From contig URGK01000056.1 of assembly GCA_900547295.1 (NCBI GenBank), positions 1 through 17,864 of the forward strand: 17,864 nucleotides of DNA, written 5' to 3'. Within the stretch, counting starts at the first letter, position 1. Each line of letters begins with the position of its first letter. A program made the translations under genes and the position numbers. Origin of the DNA: an uncultured Eubacteriales bacterium. Its GTDB lineage: Bacteria > Bacillota > Clostridia > Peptostreptococcales > Anaerovoracaceae. This document shows positions 1 to 7,016 of this stretch, one piece after another. The notes beneath the pieces were generated by a model, which saw nothing but the letters and a program-made list of their open reading frames with translations, was not told where the DNA came from and searched no databases.

Positions 1-528
1 CTGGAATTTCCGGTGGTGTTTATGCCGGGCATGGAGGACGGTCTGTTTCCGGGCTGGAGAGCCTTCGAAAAGCCGGAGGGCATTGAAGAGGAACGCCGCC
101 TGTGCTATGTGGGCATGACAAGAGCAAAGGAAAGACTGTTTATGACAAGCGCCCAGATGAGAACCATGTACGGCCGTACCGATTTTACGAGAGAGTCCCA
201 GTTTGTCAGGGAAATAGACAGAAAGTTTATGGACGGTGATGCCGTATATGAGAAAAAACAGGGTGACCGTTTCGGAAACGGCGGAAGCCTCGACGGCTTT
301 GACGGTCCCGCTCCTGCAAAACCATTTGACTCACTCAAATATGCCAAGCAGAATATGGCATCAAAGAGCAGCGGGGAAATTGATCTTTCCGAGGGCGACA
401 GAGTCAGCCATGCCAAATTCGGAGAGGGCCTTGTAATAGAGGTTAAAGGCAACGTGGCAAGCATAATGTTTGACTCGGTGGGGCTCAAAAAGCTTGCCAA
501 GGATATAGCGCCGATTAAAAAATTATAG
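1..528 (+). CDS. pcrA: ATP-dependent DNA helicase PcrA (UvrD/Rep family), C-terminal part
   Basis: This is the 3' end of a superfamily 1A 3'-5' DNA helicase used in repair and rolling-circle replication. The frame is open from base 1, so the N-terminal Walker A part lies outside the window. Visible are helicase motif V (LEFPVVFMPGMEDGLFP) and motif VI (EERRLCYVGMTRAKERL), the latter carrying the arginine that contacts ATP. A linker follows, then a small C-terminal Tudor-like domain (DRVSHAKFGEGLVIEV...), which in PcrA/UvrD binds RNA polymerase. The stop is at 526-528, and ligA starts 13 bases later. The pcrA-ligA order is common in Firmicutes and supports PcrA rather than another UvrD paralogue. 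Cotranscription with ligA is inferred from spacing. Confidence 0.95.
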   Translation: MEFPVVFMPGMEDGLFPGWRAFEKPEGIEEERRLCYVGMTRAKERLFMTSAQMRTMYGRTDFTRESQFVREIDRKFMDGDAVYEKKQGDRFGNGGSLDGFDGPAPAKPFDSLKYAKQNMASKSSGEIDLSEGDRVSHAKFGEGLVIEVKGNVASIMFDSVGLKKLAKDIAPIKKL

Positions 529-541
529 AGGTATATATACT

Positions 542-2494
542 GTGAAAGAAAAAATTCGTGAACTTATAGAGCTTTTAAATGAAGCCTCAAAAGCATATGA
601 GCAGGGCACAGGAGAGCTTATGTCCAACAGAGAATATGACGAGCTTTACGACAGGCTCACGCAGCTTGAAAAAGACACCGGCATAATCTTTGCGGACAGC
701 CCTACAAGAAACGTAGGATACGAGGTGTTAAGCGATCTGCCAAAGGAAGCGCACCCTAAGAGAATGTTGTCCTTAGACAAGACAAAGGACGTTGAGCAGC
801 TCAGGGCATTTCTGGGAGAGCAGAGGGGAATTCTGTCGTGGAAAATAGACGGACTTACAATAGTCTTAACCTACGAAAACGGAGAATTGTCAAAGGCCGT
901 AACCAGAGGAAACGGCGAGATAGGCGAGGTGGTAACCTCAAACGCCAAAACCTTTAAAAATCTTCCGGTGGAGATACCTTTTAAGGGCAGGCTGGTGCTT
1001 AGAGGTGAGGCATTTATCACATATTCGAGCTTTGAAAAAATAAATCATATGATTGAAGACGTTGAATCAAAATACAAAAATCCGCGAAACCTGTGCAGCG
1101 GCAGCGTCAGACAGCTTAACAGCGAAATTACCGCAAGGCGCGGGGTCTGCTTCAATGCCTTTGCACTGGTTGAGGCAGAGGGTGTCGACTTCAGAAACTC
1201 AAGGGAGGCGCAGCTTGACTGGCTTGATGAAACGGGTTTTGATACAGTACAGCGAAAGACGGTTGATGCAGGCAGCATAGAAGAAGCTGTAGGCTGGTTT
1301 GCAGATAACATTGAAGATTATGATATACCGTCGGACGGACTTGTGCTGATATATGATGATATAGAGTACGGCAGGTCTCTTGGCGAGACTGCCAAATTTC
1401 CGAGAGACTCCATTGCGTTCAAATGGAAAGATGAAACAGCGGTAACAAGGCTCAAAGAGATGGAATGGAGCCCGTCCCGCACAGGCCTTATAAATCCCGT
1501 TGCCATATTCGAGCCGGTACAGCTTGAGGGAACGACAGTTTCAAGAGCCTCGGTTCACAACCTGAGCATAATGAAGCAGCTTCAGCTGGGAGAGGGTGAT
1601 GAAATAGAGGTTTACAAGGCCAATATGATAATTCCTCAGATACTCGAAAACCATACCAGAAGCGCATCGGTGAGCATACCTGAGATATGCCCTGTATGCG
1701 GGGCGCATACGGAGATAAGAGATGACACAGGGGTTGAAACTCTCGTATGTCCCAATCCGAAATGTCAGGTGAAGCACATCAAAGCCTTTACTCATTTTGT
1801 ATCTAGAGATGCTATGAATATAGACGGAATGAGCGAGGCGACAGTTGAAAAATTCGTAGACGCCGGATTTATTAAGAAATACGGTGACTTTTTCAGACTT
1901 GACAGATTTGAAAATGAAATCAGCAGTATGGAGGGCTTCGGTGAGAAATCCTTTAACAATATAGTAAATGCCGCAAAGGAGGCTTCGCATACTACAGCTG
2001 CAAGACTTCTCTATGCGCTGGGAATAGCAAATATAGGGGCGGCAAACGCCAAAGTTATAGCCAGAGCCTGCGGAGGCGACTGGGAGCGTATGAAAGCTCT
2101 TGATTTTGAGCAGCTTGTGGAGATACAGGGCATAGGCGATGTAATGGCGGCAGACTATACTGCATATTTTAATACAGAGGATAATCTGGAGATAATAGCA
2201 GATCTGGAGCAGGTAGTTTCATTTGAGCAGGAACAGCAGGCTGACATGCCGCAGAGCCTTGAGGGCAAAACCTTTGTTATAACGGGGAGCCTCAATCATT
2301 TTGAAAACCGTCAGCAGCTCAAGGAGCTCATAGAGAATATGGGCGGCAAGGTAGCTGGCTCGGTAAGCAGCAAAACCGACTACCTCATAAACAACGACAA
2401 CACATCAGGCTCGTCCAAAAACAAAAAAGCCAAAGAACTTAATATACCGATTATAACTGAAGAAGAATTTCTGGAGATGATAAACAATGCTTAA
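542..2494 (+). CDS. ligA: NAD+-dependent DNA ligase LigA (divergent subtype)
   Basis: Seals DNA nicks using NAD+ in replication and repair. It is 650 residues, close to the usual 650-670. Order: Ia domain (about 1-70), adenylation domain with catalytic Lys in KIDG (Lys101), OB fold, zinc finger (Cys383, Cys386, Cys403, Cys408), helix-hairpin-helix region (about 425-565) and C-terminal BRCT domain (about 572-650). NPRN and FKW motifs and the Glu of RGE are present. Several usually invariant positions differ: RGNG replaces RGDG, and the DGVVIK motif reads DGLVLIY (from Asp265), so the motif IV lysine is not aligned. Similar variants occur in clostridial LigA from memory. Start is GTG at 542, preceded by an AGAGG-like site. 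The end overlaps the next gene by 8 bases, implying translational coupling. Confidence 0.97.
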   Translation: MKEKIRELIELLNEASKAYEQGTGELMSNREYDELYDRLTQLEKDTGIIFADSPTRNVGYEVLSDLPKEAHPKRMLSLDKTKDVEQLRAFLGEQRGILSWKIDGLTIVLTYENGELSKAVTRGNGEIGEVVTSNAKTFKNLPVEIPFKGRLVLRGEAFITYSSFEKINHMIEDVESKYKNPRNLCSGSVRQLNSEITARRGVCFNAFALVEAEGVDFRNSREAQLDWLDETGFDTVQRKTVDAGSIEEAVGWFADNIEDYDIPSDGLVLIYDDIEYGRSLGETAKFPRDSIAFKWKDETAVTRLKEMEWSPSRTGLINPVAIFEPVQLEGTTVSRASVHNLSIMKQLQLGEGDEIEVYKANMIIPQILENHTRSASVSIPEICPVCGAHTEIRDDTGVETLVCPNPKCQVKHIKAFTHFVSRDAMNIDGMSEATVEKFVDAGFIKKYGDFFRLDRFENEISSMEGFGEKSFNNIVNAAKEASHTTAARLLYALGIANIGAANAKVIARACGGDWERMKALDFEQLVEIQGIGDVMAADYTAYFNTEDNLEIIADLEQVVSFEQEQQADMPQSLEGKTFVITGSLNHFENRQQLKELIENMGGKVAGSVSSKTDYLINNDNTSGSSKNKKAKELNIPIITEEEFLEMINNA

Positions 2495-3464
2495 AACAGG
2501 TAAACTTGACAGCGAAGTTTTAAAAAGAATAATATTTGACAACATAAAATTCAAAAGAGATGAGATAATAACAAGACCGGGAATAGGAGAGGACTGCGCG
2601 GAAATAGATTTCGGGGAATATATCTGTGTAATGTCAACAGACCCCATCACAGCTTCCGTAAGCGATATAGGCAGACTGTCAATCCATATATCCTGTAACG
2701 ACATAGCCTCAAACGGCGTGCAGCCGGTGGGAATAATGCTGGCTGTAATGCTGCCGGTGGGTACAACTGAAGAGGATATAGAAACCATAATGAAGCAGGC
2801 GGCGGCGGCAGCCGAACTTATGGAGGTTGAGATAATAGGAGGACATACGGAGATAACTCCTGCGGTCAATAAGCCTGTAATAGTATCCACCGCCATAGGC
2901 AGACAGCCGAAGAACAAAATTAAGCAGGAGATAAAAACAGGAGATAAAATCTTCATAACCAAATACTGCGGTATTGAGGGAACAGGCATCATAGCCTGTG
3001 ACTGCAGGGACGAGGTGAAATCAATACTTACATCCGAGGAGCTTGATGAAGCCGAGGCAATGCTTGATATGGTCAGTGTCGTAAAGGAAGGCGTAATTGC
3101 AGGTGACATAGGTGTATCGGCAATGCACGATATAACAGAGGGCGGCGTGCTTGGCGCTGTCTGGGAGCTTTGTCAGGTGGCAGGCCTTGGAGCAGAGATA
3201 AACATAGCGGATATACCGGTAAAACCGGTAACTCAAAAAATATGTGCGCACTTTGATATAGATTATCTGCGCCTCATATCCAGCGGATGCATGCTCATAA
3301 TAGCGCCGCCGGAGAAACAGCAGGAGCTTGAAAGCCGCATCGATATGATTAAGTGCATAGGCGAGGTAAAGCCTGCGGATTTCGGCGTTATGATGATTAC
3401 GGATAAGGGAGCGGAAGTGATAGCACCGCCGGAAAGCGACGAATTATACAAGGCAGTTAAATAA
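2487..3464 (+). CDS. AIR synthase/HypE-like family protein
   Basis: A 325-residue protein of the AIR synthase superfamily (PurM, ThiL, SelD, HypE), which bind ATP and transfer phosphate to carbonyl-type oxygens. The N-terminal half carries the nucleotide/metal motif GIGEDC (residues 32-37) and an Asp-rich MSTDPIT strand. The C-terminal half has the HypE-like CGIEGTGIIA turn and HDITEGGVLGAVWEL. It resembles HypE most, but ends in ...ELYKAVK with no terminal PRIC-type cysteine that true HypE uses to carry the cyanide precursor, and no other hydrogenase maturation gene is nearby. The exact substrate is therefore unknown. Its ATG at 2487 overlaps the ligA stop region, with GGAG at about 2473-2476 as ribosome site. 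Confidence 0.85.
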   Translation: MLKTGKLDSEVLKRIIFDNIKFKRDEIITRPGIGEDCAEIDFGEYICVMSTDPITASVSDIGRLSIHISCNDIASNGVQPVGIMLAVMLPVGTTEEDIETIMKQAAAAAELMEVEIIGGHTEITPAVNKPVIVSTAIGRQPKNKIKQEIKTGDKIFITKYCGIEGTGIIACDCRDEVKSILTSEELDEAEAMLDMVSVVKEGVIAGDIGVSAMHDITEGGVLGAVWELCQVAGLGAEINIADIPVKPVTQKICAHFDIDYLRLISSGCMLIIAPPEKQQELESRIDMIKCIGEVKPADFGVMMITDKGAEVIAPPESDELYKAVK

Positions 3465-3476
3465 TGAATGTACAGT

Positions 3477-3500
3477 CAGGCCGGAAAGTTTTCCGGCTTG
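3477..3500 (+). terminator. Perfect hairpin after the ligA operon, possible terminator
   Basis: An uninterrupted inverted repeat, CAGGCCGGAAAG facing TTTTCCGGCTTG, pairs over most of its length with two G-U wobbles. It begins 12 bases after the HypE-like stop codon, where a terminator is expected. No U-rich tail follows (next bases CACCATAAAA), so it may be a weak or factor-dependent terminator or an mRNA 3'-end stabiliser. Confidence 0.45.
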
Positions 3501-3553
3501 CACCATAAAATACGAAAAATTCAGAAAAAACCTGATAAAAATTTAACAAAACT

Positions 3554-3581
3554 ATAGAAATCTATCAAAGAGTATGATAGA
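3554..3581 (+). promoter_or_regulatory. Iterated inverted repeats upstream of the nfeD-SPFH pair
   Basis: The half-site ATAGA/TCTAT occurs three times in 28 bases: ATAGA at 3554, TCTAT at 3561 and ATAGA at 3577. The last two form a perfect 7-base inverted repeat TCTATCA / TGATAGA with a 7-base spacer (3561-3581). It sits 50 bases upstream of the nfeD start. I could not place a convincing -35/-10 pair; a TATGAT lies within the right arm. An operator role is inference. Confidence 0.35.
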
Positions 3582-3630
3582 ATACTTTTAGAAATTAAAG
3601 TGTGAAAATCGAAAGGAGGAACGCTTACAT

Positions 3631-4086
3631 ATGATGATTTTCGGAATTCATATCGGAGCGGCGGCAATATGGCTTGCAGCGGCGATAGTGCTTTTCATAA
3701 TAGAAGCGGCTACCGTGGGACTTACGACCATATGGTTTGCAATAGGCGCGCTGGCGGCATTTGTACTTGCCCTGTTTGATATTCCGGTGGCCGTTCAGAT
3801 TATTGTATTTTTAGTGGTTTCAGTGTGTCTGCTGGTGTTTACCAGAAGAATATTTGTAGAGAAGCTCCATGCAGGCTCCGAAAAAACAAATACAGATGCG
3901 CTGATAGGGCTTACAGCCACGGTGGAGGAGGATATTCTGCCGATGCAGGTGGGACAGGTTAAGCTGAACGGACAGATGTGGTCTGCGGTATGCAGAGAAA
4001 ACGAAACCGTTTCCAGAGGCAGTCTGGTGGAAGTTAAGGCAATAGAGGGTGTTAAACTTATAGTTGCACCCGCAGAGAAAATTTAA
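3631..4086 (+). CDS. NfeD family membrane protein
   Basis: A short NfeD-type protein of 151 residues. The N-terminal half contains three to four hydrophobic segments (about residues 5-75), including the helix AAIWLAAAIVLFIIEAATVG. The C-terminal half (about 88-150) is a soluble OB-fold typical of NfeD (ALIGLTATVEEDILPMQVGQ...). There is no serine-protease domain, so it is the truncated type. NfeD proteins are encoded with SPFH/stomatin partners and are thought to help organise membrane microdomains. The partner follows 12 bases downstream. Start at 3631 is preceded by GAAAGGAGGA (3610-3619); the adjacent ATG at 3634 could also be used. Confidence 0.93.
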   Translation: MMIFGIHIGAAAIWLAAAIVLFIIEAATVGLTTIWFAIGALAAFVLALFDIPVAVQIIVFLVVSVCLLVFTRRIFVEKLHAGSEKTNTDALIGLTATVEEDILPMQVGQVKLNGQMWSAVCRENETVSRGSLVEVKAIEGVKLIVAPAEKI

Positions 4087-4098
4087 GGAGGAAACTGA

Positions 4099-5073
4099 AT
4101 GTATATGTACAGCGTATCAAAGTTTTTAATTATAGTTATTGCAATAGCATTCCTTATATGGCTCATAGTTTCAAATATAAGGATTGTGCCGCAGGCGAGA
4201 GCCTATGTTGTCGAAAGACTGGGAGCATATAAATCCACATGGCAGGTTGGACTGCATTTCAAGGTTCCTGTTATAGACAAGATATCCAAAAAAGTTTCCC
4301 TCAAAGAAATGGTAATTGATTTCCCGCCTCAGCCGGTAATCACCAAGGATAATGTAACCATGGAAATCGACACGGTCGTATATTTCCAGATTACAGACCC
4401 TAAGCTTTACACATACGGAGTAGAGCACCCTATGGACGCTATCGAAAATCTGACGGCGACAACACTTCGTAACATCATAGGCGAGCTGGAGCTTGACGAA
4501 TCCCTTACCAGCAGAGAGCACATCAACACCAAGATAAGACTGGTTCTTGATGAGGCTACAGACCCGTGGGGCATCAAAATTAACAGAGTGGAAGTCAAGA
4601 ATATAACGCCGCCTAGAGATATACAGGTTGCAATGGAAAAACAGATGAGAGCCGAGCGTGAAAGAAGAGAAGCAATCCTGATTGCAGAGGGTGAGAAAAA
4701 ATCCGCGGTACTGATTGCAGAGGGTCAGAAAGAAGCGGCAATACTGCAGGCAGAGGCCAAAAAACAGACTGCAATTAAAGAAGCTGAGGGTCAGTCAGAG
4801 GCAATCCTTATGATTAACAAGGCGACAGCAGACGGTCTTGCAATGATAAAGGCGGCAGGCGCAGATGATGCCGTAATCAAGCTCAAGAGCCTTGAAACCT
4901 TTGCAAAGGCTGCAAACGGCAAGGCTACCAAAATCATTATCCCGTCTGAAATACAGGGAATTGCGGGACTTGCAACCACAGTAGGCGAGCTTGTAAGACG
5001 CGATGATGGCGAGGAGCAGCCAAAGGAAAGAGCAGTGACGGCAGCCAGAAAAGGCAGTGTGAAAGTTGAATAG
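4099..5073 (+). CDS. SPFH/stomatin-like membrane protein (QmcA/paraslipin type)
   Basis: A 324-residue SPFH-domain protein. One N-terminal membrane segment (about residues 6-25, FLIIVIAIAFLIWLIVS) is followed by the SPFH/band 7 domain (about 28-190), with typical RLGAYKSTWQVGLHF and ITKDNVTMEIDTVVYFQI motifs. A long Glu/Ala-rich coiled coil comes next (about 190-260, repeated ILIAEGEKKSA-like units), then a tail with IIIPSEIQGIAGL. These proteins oligomerise in membrane microdomains and associate with proteases or NfeD partners. The ribosome site AAGGAGG (4085-4091) lies 7 bases before the ATG and overlaps the nfeD end, so the two genes are almost certainly one operon. Substrate or client is not readable from sequence. 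Confidence 0.94.
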   Translation: MYMYSVSKFLIIVIAIAFLIWLIVSNIRIVPQARAYVVERLGAYKSTWQVGLHFKVPVIDKISKKVSLKEMVIDFPPQPVITKDNVTMEIDTVVYFQITDPKLYTYGVEHPMDAIENLTATTLRNIIGELELDESLTSREHINTKIRLVLDEATDPWGIKINRVEVKNITPPRDIQVAMEKQMRAERERREAILIAEGEKKSAVLIAEGQKEAAILQAEAKKQTAIKEAEGQSEAILMINKATADGLAMIKAAGADDAVIKLKSLETFAKAANGKATKIIIPSEIQGIAGLATTVGELVRRDDGEEQPKERAVTAARKGSVKVE

Positions 5074-5083
5074 CATATTTTAT

Positions 5084-5110
5084 GAAGCGGCCACCCGGTC
5101 GCTTCTTTAA
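5084..5110 (+). terminator. Rho-independent terminator of the nfeD-SPFH operon
   Basis: A 9-bp stem GAAGCGGCC / GGTCGCTTC (one G-U pair) closes a 4-base loop (ACCC) at 5084-5105, followed by TTTAATA. It starts 10 bases after the SPFH stop codon. The U-run is short because the group II intron begins at about 5113; the original tail probably continued into TATT, now found after the intron at 7007. The stem could also serve the convergent kinase operon. Confidence 0.85.
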
Positions 5111-5623
5111 TAGTGTGCCGGGCATGGCACAGTTCTAGCGGGTGAGAGTCCCGTCACGGGCATTTACCGCCAAGTGTAGCGAACCACAAGCTGGAAGCAG
5201 CAATGCCAAGGGGGAGGAAGTGGTGTAGCAAAGCCGATGAGCCTACGAACAGAAACCGGATATGAGGCTAAATGGCGGGTGAGGTTGCTATACAAACCGA
5301 AGCCCTAAGGGTAAATGTAAAGCCAAGATAGTAAATCCGGAGGTTGTGCGGCGAAAGAACTGTGTCTTACCCCGGGAGACCCGGGTAGCGTGCAGTATGC
5401 ACGTTCGATAAAAAGCTCATATCCGGGAGTCAGCTGAAACCGCAGTATCCCATGGCACCAGTGGGAAAAGGGTCTAATGTTAATATATTGCAAATCGCTG
5501 AAGGCAAGGTCGGAACAGTCTGAAATCGAGGATATGCTCATCAAACGGAAGCGTATGTCCGTGGGAGCAGAAGGTAGAGGAGATGGTTTCCGGCAGCTTT
5601 ACAGACAGAAGGAGGAGCAACAG

Positions 5624-6916
5624 ATGGAATTAATCGAATGGATACTGCAGGACAGAAATATTGATGAGGCTGTAAAGGCGGTAAAGCGAAACAAAGGTGC
5701 TGCCGGAGTTGATGGAATGACGGTAGACGAGCTTGACGCATACTTTGCCCTTCACAGGGAAGAGATTAAAACTCAGATACGAGAGGGAAGATACAGACCG
5801 AGTCCTGTTAAAAGAGTCTACATACCAAAGGCAGACGGAAGGAAAAGACCACTGGGGATACCGACTGTGACTGACAGAGCGCTACAGCAGTCTGCAGCAC
5901 AGATACTGTCGCTGGGATATGAGAAGTACTTCTCGGAAAACAGCTATGGTTTCCGCCCGGGGAGAAGCTGTCAGCAGGCGGTAGAGAAGGCATTGGAATA
6001 TCTGAATGAAGGATATGAGTGGGTAATAGACCTTGACATAGAGAAATATTTTGACACTGTAAACCATGACCGACTGATTTCAATACTCAGAGAACGCATA
6101 AATGATGCGAAGACGCTAAGGCTAATCAGACAGTTTCTGAGAGCCGGAGTAATGGAGAACGGACTCGAAAGTCCGAATGAGGAAGGAATGCCGCAGGGAG
6201 GACCGCTCAGCCCGATACTTTCAAATGTCTATCTTGACAAACTTGATAAGGAGCTTGAGGCAAGAGGAATGCACTTTGTCAGATATGCAGACGACTGCAA
6301 TATATTTGTGAAAAGTGAAATGGCGGCAGACAGAGTTATGAAATCCATTACAGGGTGGCTGGAACGGAAACTCAGGCTGAGAGTCAGCGCAACTAAAACG
6401 AAGGTGGTCAGACCCACAAAGAGCATATTTCTGGGATTTACTTTCTGGAAAGACGGAGAAGGCTGGAAATGCAGACCCGCAGAAGACAGAAAGAGAAGGC
6501 TTTATGATAAAACACGAGAAATACTGTGCAGGCGTAAAGCTGCGGCAAGACCGATAAAAGCCACATTCGAGCAGCTGAACCGACTTATCAGAGGGTGGAT
6601 TAACTATTACAGAATAGGAAGTATGAAGACATTCTTAGATAAGTATGGACAATGGCTCAGACACAAGGTAAGGGTGGTAATGCTCAAACAGTGGAAAAAG
6701 CCGAAACGCATATATCTGAACCTGCAGAAACTGAACAGGGCGCTGAAATGTGGCTTCACAGATGAGGAAATCTTCAAAGTGGCAAACAGCAGGCTTGGCT
6801 GGTACAGACGCTGCGGTATGTATGTGGTAAACTTCATACTAAACCCGGAGATACTGGGGTACAAAACAAAAGGTCGACCGGGATTAGTCGACCCATTGGC
6901 GTATTATCTGAGCTGA
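5624..6916 (+). CDS. ltrA: Group II intron reverse transcriptase/maturase
   Basis: The intron-encoded protein that helps the RNA fold and splice and copies it into new sites. Reverse transcriptase blocks: NKGAAGVDGM, RPLGIPTVTDR, YGFRPGRSC, DLDIEKYFDTVNHD, EGMPQGGPLSPILSN and the catalytic RYADDCNIF. The maturase (X) domain follows, with LNRLIRGWINYYRIGSMKT. No H-N-H endonuclease follows, as expected for class C. Start chosen at ATG 5624 because GGAGG (5611-5615) lies 8 bases upstream and the protein then begins MELIEWIL, as related IIC maturases do (430 residues, family about 420). The frame is open from an earlier ATG at 5477, adding 49 residues from what is probably structured intron RNA. 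No frameshift or missing catalytic residue is seen. Confidence 0.96.
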   Translation: MELIEWILQDRNIDEAVKAVKRNKGAAGVDGMTVDELDAYFALHREEIKTQIREGRYRPSPVKRVYIPKADGRKRPLGIPTVTDRALQQSAAQILSLGYEKYFSENSYGFRPGRSCQQAVEKALEYLNEGYEWVIDLDIEKYFDTVNHDRLISILRERINDAKTLRLIRQFLRAGVMENGLESPNEEGMPQGGPLSPILSNVYLDKLDKELEARGMHFVRYADDCNIFVKSEMAADRVMKSITGWLERKLRLRVSATKTKVVRPTKSIFLGFTFWKDGEGWKCRPAEDRKRRLYDKTREILCRRKAAARPIKATFEQLNRLIRGWINYYRIGSMKTFLDKYGQWLRHKVRVVMLKQWKKPKRIYLNLQKLNRALKCGFTDEEIFKVANSRLGWYRRCGMYVVNFILNPEILGYKTKGRPGLVDPLAYYLS

Positions 6917-6936
6917 TATCTGATTTTATATTAATG

Positions 6937-7006
6937 TAGCGCCGTATACGAGACCCGTACGTACGGTGCAATGGGAGGGTGAGATAAATATCTCACTCTA
7001 CCCTAT
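6937..7006 (+). ncRNA. Group II intron domains V and VI
   Basis: Domain V: the lower stem GCGCCGTA (6939-6946) pairs with TACGGTGC (6962-6969), containing the triad C6940-G6941-C6942 with a G-U wobble. A two-base bulge CG (6960-6961) and a short capped upper stem complete it. Domain VI: GGGAGG-GTGAGAT, loop AAAT, ATCTCAC-TCT-A-CCC, where the unpaired A at 7000 is the probable branch point, 6-7 bases from the 3' end. The geometry is that of a functional intron. Confidence 0.88.
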
Positions 7007-7016
7007 TATTCGGCCT

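Larger units (their letters stand above)
5113..7006 (+). mobile_element. Group IIC intron, apparently complete
   Basis: A retroelement of about 1.9 kb. The 5' end GTGTGCCGGGCATGG fits the GUGYG consensus and looks like the start of IIC introns such as that of Oceanobacillus iheyensis. The highly structured RNA domains I-III follow (5113-5460), then the maturase gene in domain IV, domain V (6937-6970) and domain VI (6973-7003), ending near CCCTAT at 7006. Group IIC features are insertion just after a terminator stem, a maturase without an endonuclease domain, and a CGC catalytic triad in domain V. All parts look intact, so it may still splice and move. Boundaries are accurate to a few bases only. 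Confidence 0.9.

Noticed and set aside
2405..3109. Long minus-strand open frame of 234 codons across the HypE-like gene
   Set aside because: A Ser/Ile-rich shadow of a well-supported gene, with no recognisable motif or ribosome site.
5477..5623. N-terminal extension of the maturase from ATG 5477
   Set aside because: Homologous IIC maturases begin at the equivalent of MELIEWIL, and the good ribosome site precedes 5624; the earlier stretch is more likely structured intron RNA.
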